DNA of 64,000 bases from Lachnospiraceae bacterium AM48-27BH (GTDB taxonomy: Bacteria > Bacillota > Clostridia > Lachnospirales > Lachnospiraceae), in contig QUFC01000005.1 in the NCBI GenBank assembly GCA_003478355.1, forward strand, positions 1 through 64,000, given 5' to 3'. A program made the translations under genes and the position numbers. The notes beneath the pieces were generated by a model. The model did not search any database. It saw nothing but the letters and a program-made list of their open reading frames with translations, and was not told the origin of the DNA. Positions 44,562-54,338 of this stretch are shown here, piece by piece; the stretch's first letter is position 1; every line of letters starts with the position of its first letter.

Positions 44562-45728
44562 ATGAAAAAATCAGTCAAAATTGCCATTGGAGCTGTTGTG
44601 GTCGTGGCAGCAGGTGCAGCTGCCGTATCCGGTTTGAAGCCAAAGAATACAGAAAATGAGACAGTTGCCCCGCCGGCAGTACGGGTAGAGAACCCGTCTA
44701 ATGGAACCATCGAGCTGTTCCGCAGCCTGATCGGAACCATAGAGCCAGCAGACCAGGTGTATGTGATCCCGAAGGCAGCAGGCGAGATCACTGCAGTTTA
44801 TGTAAACCCTGGTGACTATGTAGAAGAAGGGCAGTTATTATGCGAGATCGATACGAAGCAGGTAGATGGCGCAAAGCTGCAGTTAGAATCGGCAGAGATC
44901 CAGTTAAAGGATGCACAGACGAATCTGGAGCGTATGAAGGTGCTGTATGCCAGCGGAGACATTTCCGCCCAGTCTTATGAGCAGGTGGAGAGCGCGGCAA
45001 AGGGTGCGCAGATCGCTTATGACAGTGCGAAGCTGGCATACGATAACCAGGTAGAATTCAGCAGCATCACCGCTACGATCGCAGGCAAGATTGAGTCCAG
45101 CAGTATGGAAGTGCACGGCATGGCAAGTTCTGCCTCTCCTTTATGTGTGATCGCAGGAGAGGGCGCAAAATCGGTCAGCTTTTCTGTGACGGAGGCTGTG
45201 TTAGACCAGGTCCATGTAGGGGAGCAGATCAAGATCGAGAAAAATGGCAGCGATTACGTTGGTACGGTAACGGAAGTTAATACCATGGTGGACGCTGCAA
45301 CCGGATTATTTAAGGTGAAAGCAACTGTAGAAGATAACGGAAGTCTGATCAGTGGTTCTTCTGTGAAGCTGTACATCACCTCCGATAAGGCAGAAAATGT
45401 CATGACCATTCCGGTAGATGCCGTATACTATAGCAATGGCGAACCGTATGTATATACTTATGATAATGGTACGGTACATAAAGTAACGGTGGAAACCGGT
45501 ATCAGCGATGATGAAAAAATGCAGATTTTATCCGGTTTAAGTGCAGATAACGAAGTGATCACCACCTGGGATCCGGAGTTATATGAGGGCGCTCCTGCGG
45601 TGCTGGCTGGAGAAACCGGAACAACGGTAGAAACAGCAGAAACAGTAGAAACAGCAGAAACAGCAGAAACAGTAGAAACAACAGAAACAACAGAAACAAC
45701 AGAAGTCCAGACAACGGCCGCTAACTAG
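44562..45728 (+). CDS. RND efflux periplasmic-adaptor-type subunit (HlyD/MFP family)
   Basis: A 388-residue membrane-fusion protein. An N-terminal anchor (KIAIGAVVVVAAGAAAVSG) is followed by the lipoyl-like half motif IVYVIPKAAGEITAVYVNPGDYVEEGQLL (about 60-95), a coiled-coil hairpin (AKLQLESAEIQLKDAQTNLE) and beta-barrel domain (VTEVNTMVDAATGLFKVKAT). It links the RND pump to the outer partner. ATG 44562 follows AGGAGG. The C-terminal tail after residue 355 is a Glu-Thr-Val/Ala repeat with no known role. Confidence 0.88.
   Translation: MKKSVKIAIGAVVVVAAGAAAVSGLKPKNTENETVAPPAVRVENPSNGTIELFRSLIGTIEPADQVYVIPKAAGEITAVYVNPGDYVEEGQLLCEIDTKQVDGAKLQLESAEIQLKDAQTNLERMKVLYASGDISAQSYEQVESAAKGAQIAYDSAKLAYDNQVEFSSITATIAGKIESSSMEVHGMASSASPLCVIAGEGAKSVSFSVTEAVLDQVHVGEQIKIEKNGSDYVGTVTEVNTMVDAATGLFKVKATVEDNGSLISGSSVKLYITSDKAENVMTIPVDAVYYSNGEPYVYTYDNGTVHKVTVETGISDDEKMQILSGLSADNEVITTWDPELYEGAPAVLAGETGTTVETAETVETAETAETVETTETTETTEVQTTAAN
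45627..45698 (+). repeat. Eight tandem 9-bp repeats in the adaptor tail
   Basis: Units GYAGAAACA or ACAGAAACA follow one another and encode (V/A/T)ET repeats at the C-terminus of the adaptor. Copy changes keep the frame, so tail length could vary between strains. Confidence 0.8.
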
Positions 45729-45742
45729 AGGGGGAAAAAGAG

Positions 45743-48700
45743 ATGAATTTGACAAAAACTGTCCTCAAACGGCCAGTCACCACGGTAATGGTGATCCTGT
45801 GCCTGATCGTATTTGGTTTAACTTCCGTATTTTCATCTAAATTGGAACTGATCCCGTCCATGGATATGCCCATGTTGATCGTTATGGCTACTTATCCGGG
45901 TGCAAGTCCGGATGATGTGGACCAGCTGGTCGTACAGCCTATCGAAGATGAGACAGGTACCTTGACCGGTATTAAGGGTGTGACCAGTGTTTCCAATGAA
46001 AACTATGGTATCGTGCTTCTGGAGTATGACTACGGAACCGATATTGACAGTGCTTATGATGATTTAAAGAAAAAGATGGACGCCATTGAGCTGCCGGATG
46101 ATGTGAAGACTCCTACCATCATGGAGATGAATATCAATGATGTGGCAAGTATCACGCTGGCTGTCAATAATGATGCCCAGAATGATCTTTATAACTATGT
46201 CAATGATGAGGTTGTTCCTGAATTTGAGAAGCTGTCTTCCGTGGCAAGCGTGGATATTTCCGGTGGTCAGAAGGAGTATGTAAAGATCGAGCTTCTTCCG
46301 GAAAAGTTAAATCAGTATCATTTGTCCATGAACGCCATCACTGCAGCAGTAAAATCAGCGGATTTTTCCTATCCGGTGGGAAGCACCCAGGTGGGAAAGC
46401 AGGAGCTGTCTGTTTCAGCCGGTGTGGATTACAGCACCATGGAAAGCCTGAAAAAGATCCCGATCACTGTTGGAGGCAGCAATATCATTTACTTAGAGGA
46501 TGTTGCCAATATTTATAATGCCAAAGAAGCAGCCAGCAGTATCGGACGTTATAACGGCGTGATACGATCTCTGTAGCCATCAAGAAGCAGCAGAGCAGCA
46601 GTGATGTGGAAGCATCCAAAGCAGTCCGCAAGGTTGTGGACCGCCTGATGGCCAATGACGAGAACCTGGAGATCGTGGTTGTTGATGATAACAGTGATAT
46701 GATCAAATCCTCCTTAAGCTCCGTTATGCAGACCATGGTTATGGCGGTTGCGGTTTCCATGATCATTATCTGGTTATTCTTCGGTGACCTGAAGGCCTCC
46801 CTGATCGTTGGTACTTCCATCCCGATCTCCATTCTGACAGCGCTGGTTGCCATGAGCGCAGCGGGATTTTCCCTGAACGTGATCACCTTAAGCTCCCTGG
46901 TGCTTGGTGTTGGTATGATGGTGGATAACTCCATCGTAGTATTGGAGAGCTGCTTCCGTTCCACGAAAGGCGTTGGCTTCCGTGAATATTCCAAGGCAGC
47001 CTTAGAAGGAAGCGGAATTGTCCTCGAATCGATCATTGGCGGTACTATTACCACCTGTGTTGTATTTATTCCGCTGGCACTTCTGGAAGGTATGTCCGGA
47101 CAGATGTTTAAGCCTTTGGGATTTACGATTGTATTCTGTATGCTGGCGTCCCTGATCTCCGCTATGACCATCGTGCCGTTATGTTATACGGTATACCGGC
47201 CAAAAGAAAAAGATGCGGCGCCGTTATCCAGACCGGTAGAAATGCTGCAGAATGGATACCGCAGATTGATGAAGGTGCTTCTTCCAAAGAAGAAAACCGT
47301 TATCATGACCTCTGTGGTTCTGCTGGTTCTGTCCTTTGTGCTGGCCGGTCAGCTGGGCTTTGAGCTGATGGCTTCCTCAGAGGGTGATTCCATCAGTGTA
47401 TCGGTAGAAACAAGACCTGGCTTAAAGATCGAAGAGGTTGATAAAATCTTACAGGGTGTGGAAGCAGTGGTTTCTTCCGATGAGAATGTGGATTCCTATA
47501 TGTTATCCTACGGTTCTTCAGGGTTGAGCATGTCCGGCGGCTCCGGCGCTACACTGACTGCATACTTAAAGGATAAATCCGTAAAACCCAAGGCATTGAT
47601 CAAAAAATGGAAGCCGGTCATGGCAGAATTCGCAGACTGCGATATCACCATGGAGGAAGTAAGCAGCATGAGCAGTTCCATGATGACGACTTCTGACGGT
47701 TACGAAGTGATTTTACAGAGTACCCAGTATGATGACTTAAAAGCAGCTTCTGATAAGATTGTAAATGAGCTGACCGCCAGCTCTGAGGTCACCAGAGTTC
47801 ATTCTACACTGGAAAATGCCGCCCCGCTGATCAAGATCGATGTTGATCCTGTGAAAGCAGCTGCGGAGGGATTATCACCGGCTCAGGTTGCCGGTATGGT
47901 CAACACCATGTTAAGCGGAAGCACTGCCACGACGTTAAAGGTCAATGGCAATGATATTGACGTGAATGTAGAGTATCCGGACGGCGAGTATGACACTCTG
48001 GATCAGGTCAAGGGAATTGTGATCCCGACAACAACGGGCGCTTCTGTGGCTCTGGTTGATATTGCGGATATTTCCTATAAAGACAGCCCATTAAGCATTA
48101 CCCGTTCGGATAAGCAGTATCAGGTAACGATCACCGGCGATTATACCGGTGTAGTCAACACCGATGATGACAAGGCGGTCACTGCACTGGAGAATAAGAT
48201 CAACCGGGAGATCGTGAACCTGAATCTTTCTTCTACCGTTGAGCGTGCCCAGAATGCCATGGATGAACGTATGGGAGAGGAGTTAAGCGCTTTATTCCAG
48301 GCGGTTATGATCGCGATCTTCCTGGTATTCGTAGTGATGGCGGCGCAGTTTGAATCCGTGAAGTTTTCCGTCATGGTCATGACCACGATCCCATTTGCCC
48401 TGATCGGTTCCTTTGGGTTCCTGTTCCTGGCAAATTGTAAGATCAGCATGACCTCCATGCTTGGTTTCCTGATGTTAGTTGGTACAGTAGTAAACAGTGG
48501 TATCCTTTATGTGGATACGGTCAACCAGTACCGTCAGGAAATGGATCTGGAGACAGCCTGATCGAAGCAGGCGCTACCCGTCTCCGCCCGATCCTGATGA
48601 CCACATTAACCACCATTGTAGCCATGATCCCGATGTGTCTGGCTTACGGCAAATCCGGTAAGACCATGCAGGGTCTGGCATTAGTAGATGTTGGCGGCAT

Positions 48701-48797
48701 GGTTGCTTCTACCATTCTTGCAATGCTGATGCTTCCGGTGTATTATTCAGTTATGAGCCGGAAACCGAAAAAAGAGCTGGTGGACTTAGATGATTAA
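45743..48797 (+). pseudogene. RND-family efflux pump interrupted by two single-base deletions
   Basis: With two bases restored this is a 1018-residue AcrB-like RND transporter. It starts MNLTKTVLKRPVTTVMVILC (first helix) and has the periplasmic MDMPMLIVMATYPGASPDDV segment and the helix bundle with GVGMMVDNSIVVLE, which holds the proton-relay aspartate. Break 1 is at 46561, where GTG-ATACGATC should read GTG GAT ACG ATC; translation stops at 46576. Break 2 is at 48557-48558, where GCC-TGA should read GCC CTG ATC; the last part (RLRPILMTTLTT to YYSVMSRKPKK) is in the third frame. Both lost bases are in G or C runs. If the sequence is correct, the pump is inactive while adaptor and regulator stay intact. 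Confidence 0.88.
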
Positions 48798-48809
48798 GGA
48801 GAGTTGAAA

Positions 48810-49949
48810 ATGAGCAGAAACTATGGAGCAAAAGTAATCACCATGTGCATGGGTCTAAGCCTCTGTCTGCAGGCTCCGGTCACTGCTCTGGCTGCAAGTC
48901 CGGAATTTGCCCGCACCACAGAGGAGTGGGCAAAGCTCCGCGACAATGTGCTGGAGTATGATGAACTGGAAGACCTGATCCATGAGTACAACCCGACTGT
49001 TCAGAATAATATCGAAACCTATAATAAGACCATGAAGGGTGTCGATTATGATGACTATTCCCGTCAGTATCTGCTTCAGGCAGAGGAGTATGACCGGGAA
49101 GCTGGTGATGCCACGGATGATGTGTCTACGATCACTGCGGAGCTGAGTGCAGCCCAGGCGAGAAACAAAGCGGCCATTGATGAGAAAGACGGCATCACCG
49201 TTTCCTGGGAAAATGAATTAGCGGAGAAGAAGCTGGTCCAGCAGGCGCAGAGCACCATGAACAGCTATTATCAGCTGCAGCAGCAGCTGAAGGCGGCCAA
49301 GAAAAGCCGGGAACTGACAGAAGCCAATGTCAATGCGACAAAGAACCGCCAGACTGTCCAGATGGCAACACAGGCGGATGTACTGGCGGCTCAGCAGAGC
49401 TTAGAGGATGCAGATGCACAGATTTTATCACTGACGAACCAGATTGAAACAACCAGAAAGAAGCTGATCACCATGACGGGCTGGAAGCAGGATGCGGTGC
49501 CTGAGATCAAGGCAATGCCAGAGGTGGATCTTGAACGGTTAGCTGCCTTTAATCCTGCAGCCGATCTGGCAAAAGCACAGGAAAATGATTATACCCTGAA
49601 AATCGATACCAGACAGGCAGCGAATGTGACCAATGGCTCCAATCAGAAGATCTACGCCCAGAACGTGGCAAATGATACACAGCAGATCGGAGTTGCTTTA
49701 AATACGGCATACCAGAGCGTGCAGCAGGCAAAGGCTGCCTATGATGAGGCGGCTTTAAATCTGGAAGTCAGCCAGAGGAGCATGAACAAAGCGTCTGTCC
49801 AGTATCAGGTGGGAAGTATCAGCCGTCTGGAATATCTGCAGGCGGAGAGCGGCTTTGTATCCGCGCAGACCGGACTGGAAGTGAAGAGACTGGCTTTGCT
49901 GCAGGCTATGGAAAATTACAGCTGGATCGTTAAGGGAGTGAGATCATGA
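48810..49949 (+). CDS. TolC-like outer-channel family protein, first copy
   Basis: A 379-residue exported protein of the TolC/outer-membrane efflux family, in a presumed single-membrane bacterium. A signal peptide (about 1-28, ending ALAA) is followed by long amphipathic coiled-coil helices: TMNSYYQLQQQLKAAKKSREL, VQMATQADVLAAQQSLEDAD and the matching repeat QQAKAAYDEAALNLEVSQRS, VQYQVGSISRLEYLQAES. The family is duplicated internally in this way. Start ATG 48810 follows AAGGAG. In monoderms such proteins cannot span an outer membrane and may form a wall-spanning conduit for the RND pump. Confidence 0.82.
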   Translation: MSRNYGAKVITMCMGLSLCLQAPVTALAASPEFARTTEEWAKLRDNVLEYDELEDLIHEYNPTVQNNIETYNKTMKGVDYDDYSRQYLLQAEEYDREAGDATDDVSTITAELSAAQARNKAAIDEKDGITVSWENELAEKKLVQQAQSTMNSYYQLQQQLKAAKKSRELTEANVNATKNRQTVQMATQADVLAAQQSLEDADAQILSLTNQIETTRKKLITMTGWKQDAVPEIKAMPEVDLERLAAFNPAADLAKAQENDYTLKIDTRQAANVTNGSNQKIYAQNVANDTQQIGVALNTAYQSVQQAKAAYDEAALNLEVSQRSMNKASVQYQVGSISRLEYLQAESGFVSAQTGLEVKRLALLQAMENYSWIVKGVRS

Positions 49950-51096
49950 GAACATGGAAACAGGCGGCAGCCTGACGCTGTCGGTCCTTTTGACAGTATC
50001 TGCCGCATTTCCTGCCCTGGCAGTGGAGAAACCGGCAGACATGGATGATGCCACCTGGGCAAGACTTCAGGATAATACCCTGGAATATGATGAGATTGAG
50101 AACCTGGTGCTTTATTATAATCCTACTTACCGGCAGGTGGTGGATACCATCGAAGTGCAGCTTGACCCGTTAAAGACCGCGGTGGCAGATCTGAAGGATT
50201 ATGTTCAGGAACAGAGGGATGACGCCAGAAGAGCGAAAGATGACGGGGATATGATGTCATACAAGATTGGCATGGCAACTGCCTCTGCCATCGAAAAACA
50301 GGCGGTAAAGGGACTGGAAACCGGACTGAGAACCGCCCAGGGCGCAACAAAGACTACCAAAGACCAGATCCGCAGAACCATGACGTCTGCGATCGAGGGT
50401 CTGGTGATCACGTATCATCAGACGCTGGCTTCGAAGGAACTTGTGGATACTTCTGTGGCGTTAGCCCAGGCGGCCTATGATTCTGCGATTGCCCAGCAGG
50501 GCATCGGTATGGCTACAGAGGCAGATGTGCAGAGCGCGCTGAAGTCATTAACCAGTGCACAGAATGGACAGAAATCCTTAAATGACGGTTTGACGACCTT
50601 AAAAAGAAATATCTGCGTTATGACCGGATGGGACTATAATGCAGACATGGAGATCGCTGCAGTTCCGGCTCCAGAGCTGGCTTCCATCGATACCATGAAC
50701 CCGGATGAGGATACCAGGAAGGCTATCAGCTATCATCCGACGATCATTTCCCTTCGTGGGACCAATGGCCATGGTGATGTGAACCGCGGCATCAAGGAAC
50801 GTTCCCTGGAGGACACAGAAAATAAGATCAATACCAAGGTGCATGATCTGTATACAGCGGTGCTGCAGAGCAAGATCACCTATGATGGCGCTGCAAGTGC
50901 TTATGAGAGCGCCCGTCTGACTATGGAAGGCAATGAGAGAAAGTATGCCATGGGAATGTTAGGTAATCTCCAGTATCTTCAGCTGAAGCTGGTATATCTT
51001 CAGCAGAAACAGGCGTATGATTCCGCAGTTCTCAGCCTGAAGCAGGCGATCAATGATTATAATTGGGCACTGTATGGTGTGGTCACATTGGATTAG
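49946..51096 (+). pseudogene. TolC-like protein, second copy, frameshifted in the signal peptide
   Basis: The gene starts with ATGA overlapping the previous stop and reads MRTWKQAAA before a TGA at 49973-49975. Adding one C to the CC at 49971-49972 gives MRTWKQAAALTLSVLLTVSA, a normal signal peptide, and opens the full 383-residue protein. The mature part is a paralogue of the first TolC-like protein (WARLQDNTLEYDEIENLVLYYNP against WAKLRDNVLEYDELEDLIHEYNP), with the same helix repeats (IGMATEADVQSALKSLTSAQ; MGMLGNLQYLQLKLVYLQQK). As written only a later start could be used, which would lack the export signal. Confidence 0.85.
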
Positions 51097-51146
51097 ACTG
51101 TCATCCGAGCGGTGTGTATGACTTTACAAAAGAGATTTAAGCAGTT

Positions 51147-51749
51147 TTAGATGCCTGGCTGGATACTCAGCCGGGCATTTTGGCTTTCTAAGAGCTTGGC
51201 GTAGGTTTCTTCTCCCAGAAGCTTTGTTAACTTCTCCTTCGATTCTTCCGGCACGACTGCGTGGGTCAGATCCGGAAAGCAAAGCTCTGGATACAGGACA
51301 CACCACCAGTTCCGCCCACGCCCCGCTCCCAGGCGGATTTCCACTGCGTCATACATTCCCTGTGGAAAAGTCAGATCTCCATAGGATTTGGTGGGGAAAA
51401 AGGTCCGGCTTACCGACAGCTTTACATCCAGGGGAATGCCAAGCTCCGATGCGGCATAGGAGCGGATGGCGTCTGTCAGACTGGTCTGACGGTTCTGGAC
51501 CTCGAGCATCAGTTCGTCCTTGGAGCTGGCATTCCAACTGGAGATCTGTTTTACCACAAAGCTTTTTACCTGCAATTTTACCTGCTGGTCCTGATCGGAG
51601 TTACTGGCTCCGATCACGTGAAGCCGGAGCACTGCCGGGCAGATTTTTGCTGCCAGGTTTTCATCTCGTTCCTGATTCCATGCCATAAAACAGAGGAAAG
51701 AGAGGAGAAAGCAGGCAATGGAGAGAGATAGTTCTTTTTTATGTTTCAT
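51147..51749 (-). CDS. spoIIR: Stage II sporulation protein R
   Basis: A 200-residue forespore signal protein that triggers SpoIIGA to process pro-sigma-E in the mother cell. A signal/anchor segment (LSLSIACFLLSFLCFMAW) leads into the conserved SpoIIR core: LRLHVIGASNSDQDQQVKLQ, then SYGDLTFPQGMYDAVEIRLG and GRNWWCVLYPELCF. Length is normal. AGGAGG precedes the ATG. Upstream, on the minus strand, GGTAACAAT resembles a sigma-F -10 element, which fits its known regulation, although a -35 is not clear. It converges with the TolC-like gene. Confidence 0.92.
   Translation of the reverse strand: MKHKKELSLSIACFLLSFLCFMAWNQERDENLAAKICPAVLRLHVIGASNSDQDQQVKLQVKSFVVKQISSWNASSKDELMLEVQNRQTSLTDAIRSYAASELGIPLDVKLSVSRTFFPTKSYGDLTFPQGMYDAVEIRLGAGRGRNWWCVLYPELCFPDLTHAVVPEESKEKLTKLLGEETYAKLLESQNARLSIQPGI
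51152..51181 (+). terminator. Terminator of the efflux operon, inside the spoIIR coding end
   Basis: TGCCTGGCTG (51152-51161) pairs with CAGCCGGGCA (51168-51177), followed by TTTT. The hairpin lies within the last codons of spoIIR on the other strand. Confidence 0.75.
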
Positions 51750-51780
51750 CGTTATGCAGCCTCCTTTTATGAATTTCTAT

Positions 51781-51808
51781 TTGTAATTGTTACCAGGTGT
51801 GCTATAAT
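51781..51808 (+). promoter_or_regulatory. Promoter of ddl-murI
   Basis: TTGTAA (51781-51786), 16 bp, then extended -10 TGC-TATAAT (TATAAT at 51803-51808). The same stretch read on the other strand contains the possible sigma-F element of spoIIR, so the two divergent genes share this region. Confidence 0.6.
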
Positions 51809-51868
51809 TAATCACGCAGACTGGATGTTTGTTTGATGTGAAAACGTGAGATCTATAAGGAGATTTGT

Positions 51869-52933
51869 ATGATGAAAGAAACGATAGCGGTATTATTTGG
51901 CGGACAGTCTTCTGAGCATGTGGTATCCTGCATGTCGGCAGCCAATGTAATTGACCAGATCGATAAAGATAAGTATGACCTGCTTCTCATCGGTATTACC
52001 GAGGAGGGCGAGTGGATTCTGACTCCATCTGTGGAGGAGATCCGCAATGACACCTGGAGAGACGGCAGGACTCATGCCGTATTATCCCCGGATGCGACCA
52101 GGAAATGTGTCATCATTTCCGAAGGGGACGCCATAAAAGAAGTCAGGGTTGATGTGGTATTCCCGGTGCTTCACGGACTGCGCGGCGAGGATGGAACGGT
52201 CCAGGGCCTGTTAGAACTGGCGCGGATTCCATATGTGGGCTGCGGCGTGCTGGCAAGCGCGGTTTCTATGGATAAGTTGTATACAAAACTGATCGTAGAC
52301 AGCCTGGGCATCCGCCAGGCAGACTATGTTCCTGTGAGACGGAACCAGTTACAGGATATGAACAGCGTCATCGCGTCTGTTGAGAACAAGCTGTCTTATC
52401 CGGTTTTTGTAAAACCATCCAACGCCGGTTCCTCCAGAGGTGTCAATAAGGCTGATAACCGGGAAGAACTGGTCTTTGCCCTGAATGAAGCAGCAAAGCA
52501 TGACCGCAAGATCCTGGTAGAAGAGACCATCATCGGCCATGAGGTAGAGTGCGCGGTCTTTGGCGGTGGCTTACAGGAAGTGAAGGCTTCCGGCGTCGGC
52601 GAGATCATGGCTGCGGCTGAATTCTATGATTTTGATGCAAAATACTATAATGCAGAGTCCAAGACGGTTGTTGATCCGGAGCTTCCGGGGCATGCGGCAG
52701 AAGATGTCCGCAAAGCAGCAGTGGAGATCTTCAAGGCAGTGGACGGCTACGGCTTATCCAGAGTGGATTTCTTCGTGACAGATGCCGGAGAGGTGGTCTT
52801 CAACGAGATCAATACACTGCCGGGCTTTACCGCCATCAGCATGTATCCGATGCTGTGGGAGGCAAGAGGAATCTCCAAGTCCAGACTGGTAGATGACCTG
52901 ATCAACCACGCAAAGGAGCGTTATGATGTGTAA
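51869..52933 (+). CDS. ddl: D-alanine--D-alanine ligase
   Basis: A 354-residue ATP-grasp ligase that makes D-Ala-D-Ala for peptidoglycan. It starts with KETIAVLFGGQSSEHVVSC; the catalytic and nucleotide-binding segments FPVLHGLRGEDGTVQGLLEL, VKPSNAGSSRGVNKADN, FVTDAGEVVFNEINTLPGFT and SMYPMLWEARG are intact. The HGLRGEDG and NEINTLPGFT motifs are those of true Ddl enzymes. TAAGGAG is followed by tandem ATGs; either could start. Its end overlaps murI by 11 bases, so peptidoglycan D-Ala and D-Glu supply are coupled. Confidence 0.94.
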   Translation: MMKETIAVLFGGQSSEHVVSCMSAANVIDQIDKDKYDLLLIGITEEGEWILTPSVEEIRNDTWRDGRTHAVLSPDATRKCVIISEGDAIKEVRVDVVFPVLHGLRGEDGTVQGLLELARIPYVGCGVLASAVSMDKLYTKLIVDSLGIRQADYVPVRRNQLQDMNSVIASVENKLSYPVFVKPSNAGSSRGVNKADNREELVFALNEAAKHDRKILVEETIIGHEVECAVFGGGLQEVKASGVGEIMAAAEFYDFDAKYYNAESKTVVDPELPGHAAEDVRKAAVEIFKAVDGYGLSRVDFFVTDAGEVVFNEINTLPGFTAISMYPMLWEARGISKSRLVDDLINHAKERYDV

Positions 52934-53774
52934 TCAGAAGCCGGAGCTTAACCAGAAGCCGGATAAGAATGCCCCTATCGGCGTTTTCGATTCCGGCGTC
53001 GGCGGTCTGACCGTAGCCAGAGAGATCATGCGGCAGATGCCAGAAGAACGGATCGTCTATTTTGGAGATACGGCGCGGGTTCCTTATGGAAGCAAATCCC
53101 AGGACACCATCATCCGCTACTCCAGACAGATCATCCGCTTTCTGATGACGAAGCATGTCAAAGCGATTGTGATTGCCTGCAATACGGCAAGCGCTTATGC
53201 CCTGGCAACGGTAGAAAAGGAATTTGACGTTCCCATCATTGGCGTGATCCGCGCAGGAGCCAGAACTGCGGTGCAGGTAACGAGGAATGGCAAGATCGGC
53301 GTCATTGCCACGGAAGGCACCATCGGAAGCGGTATTTACACCCAGGAGATCAAGAAGCTGCGGCCGGATATCGAGGTCACGGGAAAGCCCTGTCCCCTGT
53401 TTGTGCCGCTGGTAGAAGAGGGGCTGCTTCATGATTCTGTCACAGATGAGATCGCCTCCCGTTATTTAAGCAGTTTAAAATCCCGGTTTGTGGATACTCT
53501 GGTTCTCGGCTGTACCCATTACCCGTTAATCCGTTCCACCTTAGGACGACTTATGGGAAATGATGTGACGCTGGTAAATCCGGCTTATGAAACGGCGATA
53601 GAACTGAGAGATCTCCTGCAGAAATATGGATTATCCTGTGATGAAGAGAATACCGGGGGAGAAAAATACCAGTTCTTTGTCAGTGATCAGACAGAGAAAT
53701 TTACGGCATTTGCCACCTCCATTCTTCCAAATGATGTAAAAGAAACCAGAAAAGTAGATATTGAGAAATATTAA
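52923..53774 (+). CDS. murI: Glutamate racemase
   Basis: A 283-residue cofactor-independent racemase producing D-glutamate for peptidoglycan. IGVFDSGVGGLTVAREIMRQ, the first catalytic cysteine in IVIACNTASAYAL and the second in TLVLGCTHYPLIRSTL are intact, with the FGDTARVPYGSKS loop. It overlaps ddl; AAGGAG lies within the end of ddl, and the second of two tandem ATGs (52926) has the better spacing. Normal length with a short hydrophilic N-terminal extension (NQKPELNQKPDKN). Confidence 0.95.
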   Translation: MMCNQKPELNQKPDKNAPIGVFDSGVGGLTVAREIMRQMPEERIVYFGDTARVPYGSKSQDTIIRYSRQIIRFLMTKHVKAIVIACNTASAYALATVEKEFDVPIIGVIRAGARTAVQVTRNGKIGVIATEGTIGSGIYTQEIKKLRPDIEVTGKPCPLFVPLVEEGLLHDSVTDEIASRYLSSLKSRFVDTLVLGCTHYPLIRSTLGRLMGNDVTLVNPAYETAIELRDLLQKYGLSCDEENTGGEKYQFFVSDQTEKFTAFATSILPNDVKETRKVDIEKY

Positions 53775-53806
53775 ACCATAAGCAAGTTAGAAAGTGAGTA
53801 CCCAAT

Positions 53807-54271
53807 ATGACCCGTGATGTGCTGGTCAGTATCACCGGAGCCAGGTTCTCCGAACACGATAAAGAAGACGTGGAAATGATCATCGGCGGTGATTATTTCT
53901 GGAAAAATGGAAAACATTATGTCCTGTATGAAGAGGTCATGGAAGAGAGTGGGGAAGTGGTGAAAAACACGGTGAAGATCACCCCGGATTCCATGGATAT
54001 CCTGAAAAAGGGCAGTATCAATACCCATATGGTGTTTCAGAAAGGCCAAAAGAATGTGTCCTGTTATCTGACACCCGTCGGAGAACTGACGGTGGGAATT
54101 GAAACCAGGGATATTGAAATTACCGAAACAGAAGACTTTTTGAAAGTTGATGTGGAATATGCCCTGGAGATCAACTACGATCACATTGCAGACTGCAGCA
54201 TCATCCTCTGTGCCAAATCCAGAGCCAGGGCAGCGGAGGAGTTAGAACAGGCAGTGAAAGAAATCCAATAA
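53807..54271 (+). CDS. DUF1934 (YwiB-like) beta-barrel protein
   Basis: A 154-residue cytoplasmic protein of the DUF1934 family. It begins MTRDVLVSITGARF and has the family run YFWKNGKHYVLYEEVMEESG, then HMVFQKGQKNVSCYLTPVGEL and DVEYALEINYDHIADCSIIL; a lipocalin-like barrel is expected. Function is unknown. In many Clostridia it is next to cell-wall or argS genes. It lies 32 bases after murI and probably shares its transcript. No strong ribosome-binding site: only AAAGTGAG is near. Confidence 0.8.
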   Translation: MTRDVLVSITGARFSEHDKEDVEMIIGGDYFWKNGKHYVLYEEVMEESGEVVKNTVKITPDSMDILKKGSINTHMVFQKGQKNVSCYLTPVGELTVGIETRDIEITETEDFLKVDVEYALEINYDHIADCSIILCAKSRARAAEELEQAVKEIQ

Positions 54272-54274
54272 CAA

Positions 54275-54314
54275 AAAATGAGCCAGGTGAGAAAATCTCT
54301 CACCTGGCTCATTT
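54275..54314. terminator. Bidirectional terminator
   Basis: AAAATGAGCCAGGTGAGA pairs with TCTCACCTGGCTCATTTT across a short AAATC loop. A runs and T runs flank it on both sides, so it serves both converging genes. Confidence 0.9.
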
Positions 54315-54338
54315 TGCGTTCTGAACTGGAATCGAAGA

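Noticed and set aside
45743..48797. Programmed frameshifting in the RND pump
   Set aside because: Neither break has a slippery heptamer with downstream structure, and two breaks in one gene plus similar ones in other genes fit simple base loss better.
51869..52933. Vancomycin-type D-Ala-D-Lac or D-Ala-D-Ser ligase
   Set aside because: Context (murI, no van genes) and motifs fit a housekeeping Ddl; no evidence for altered specificity.
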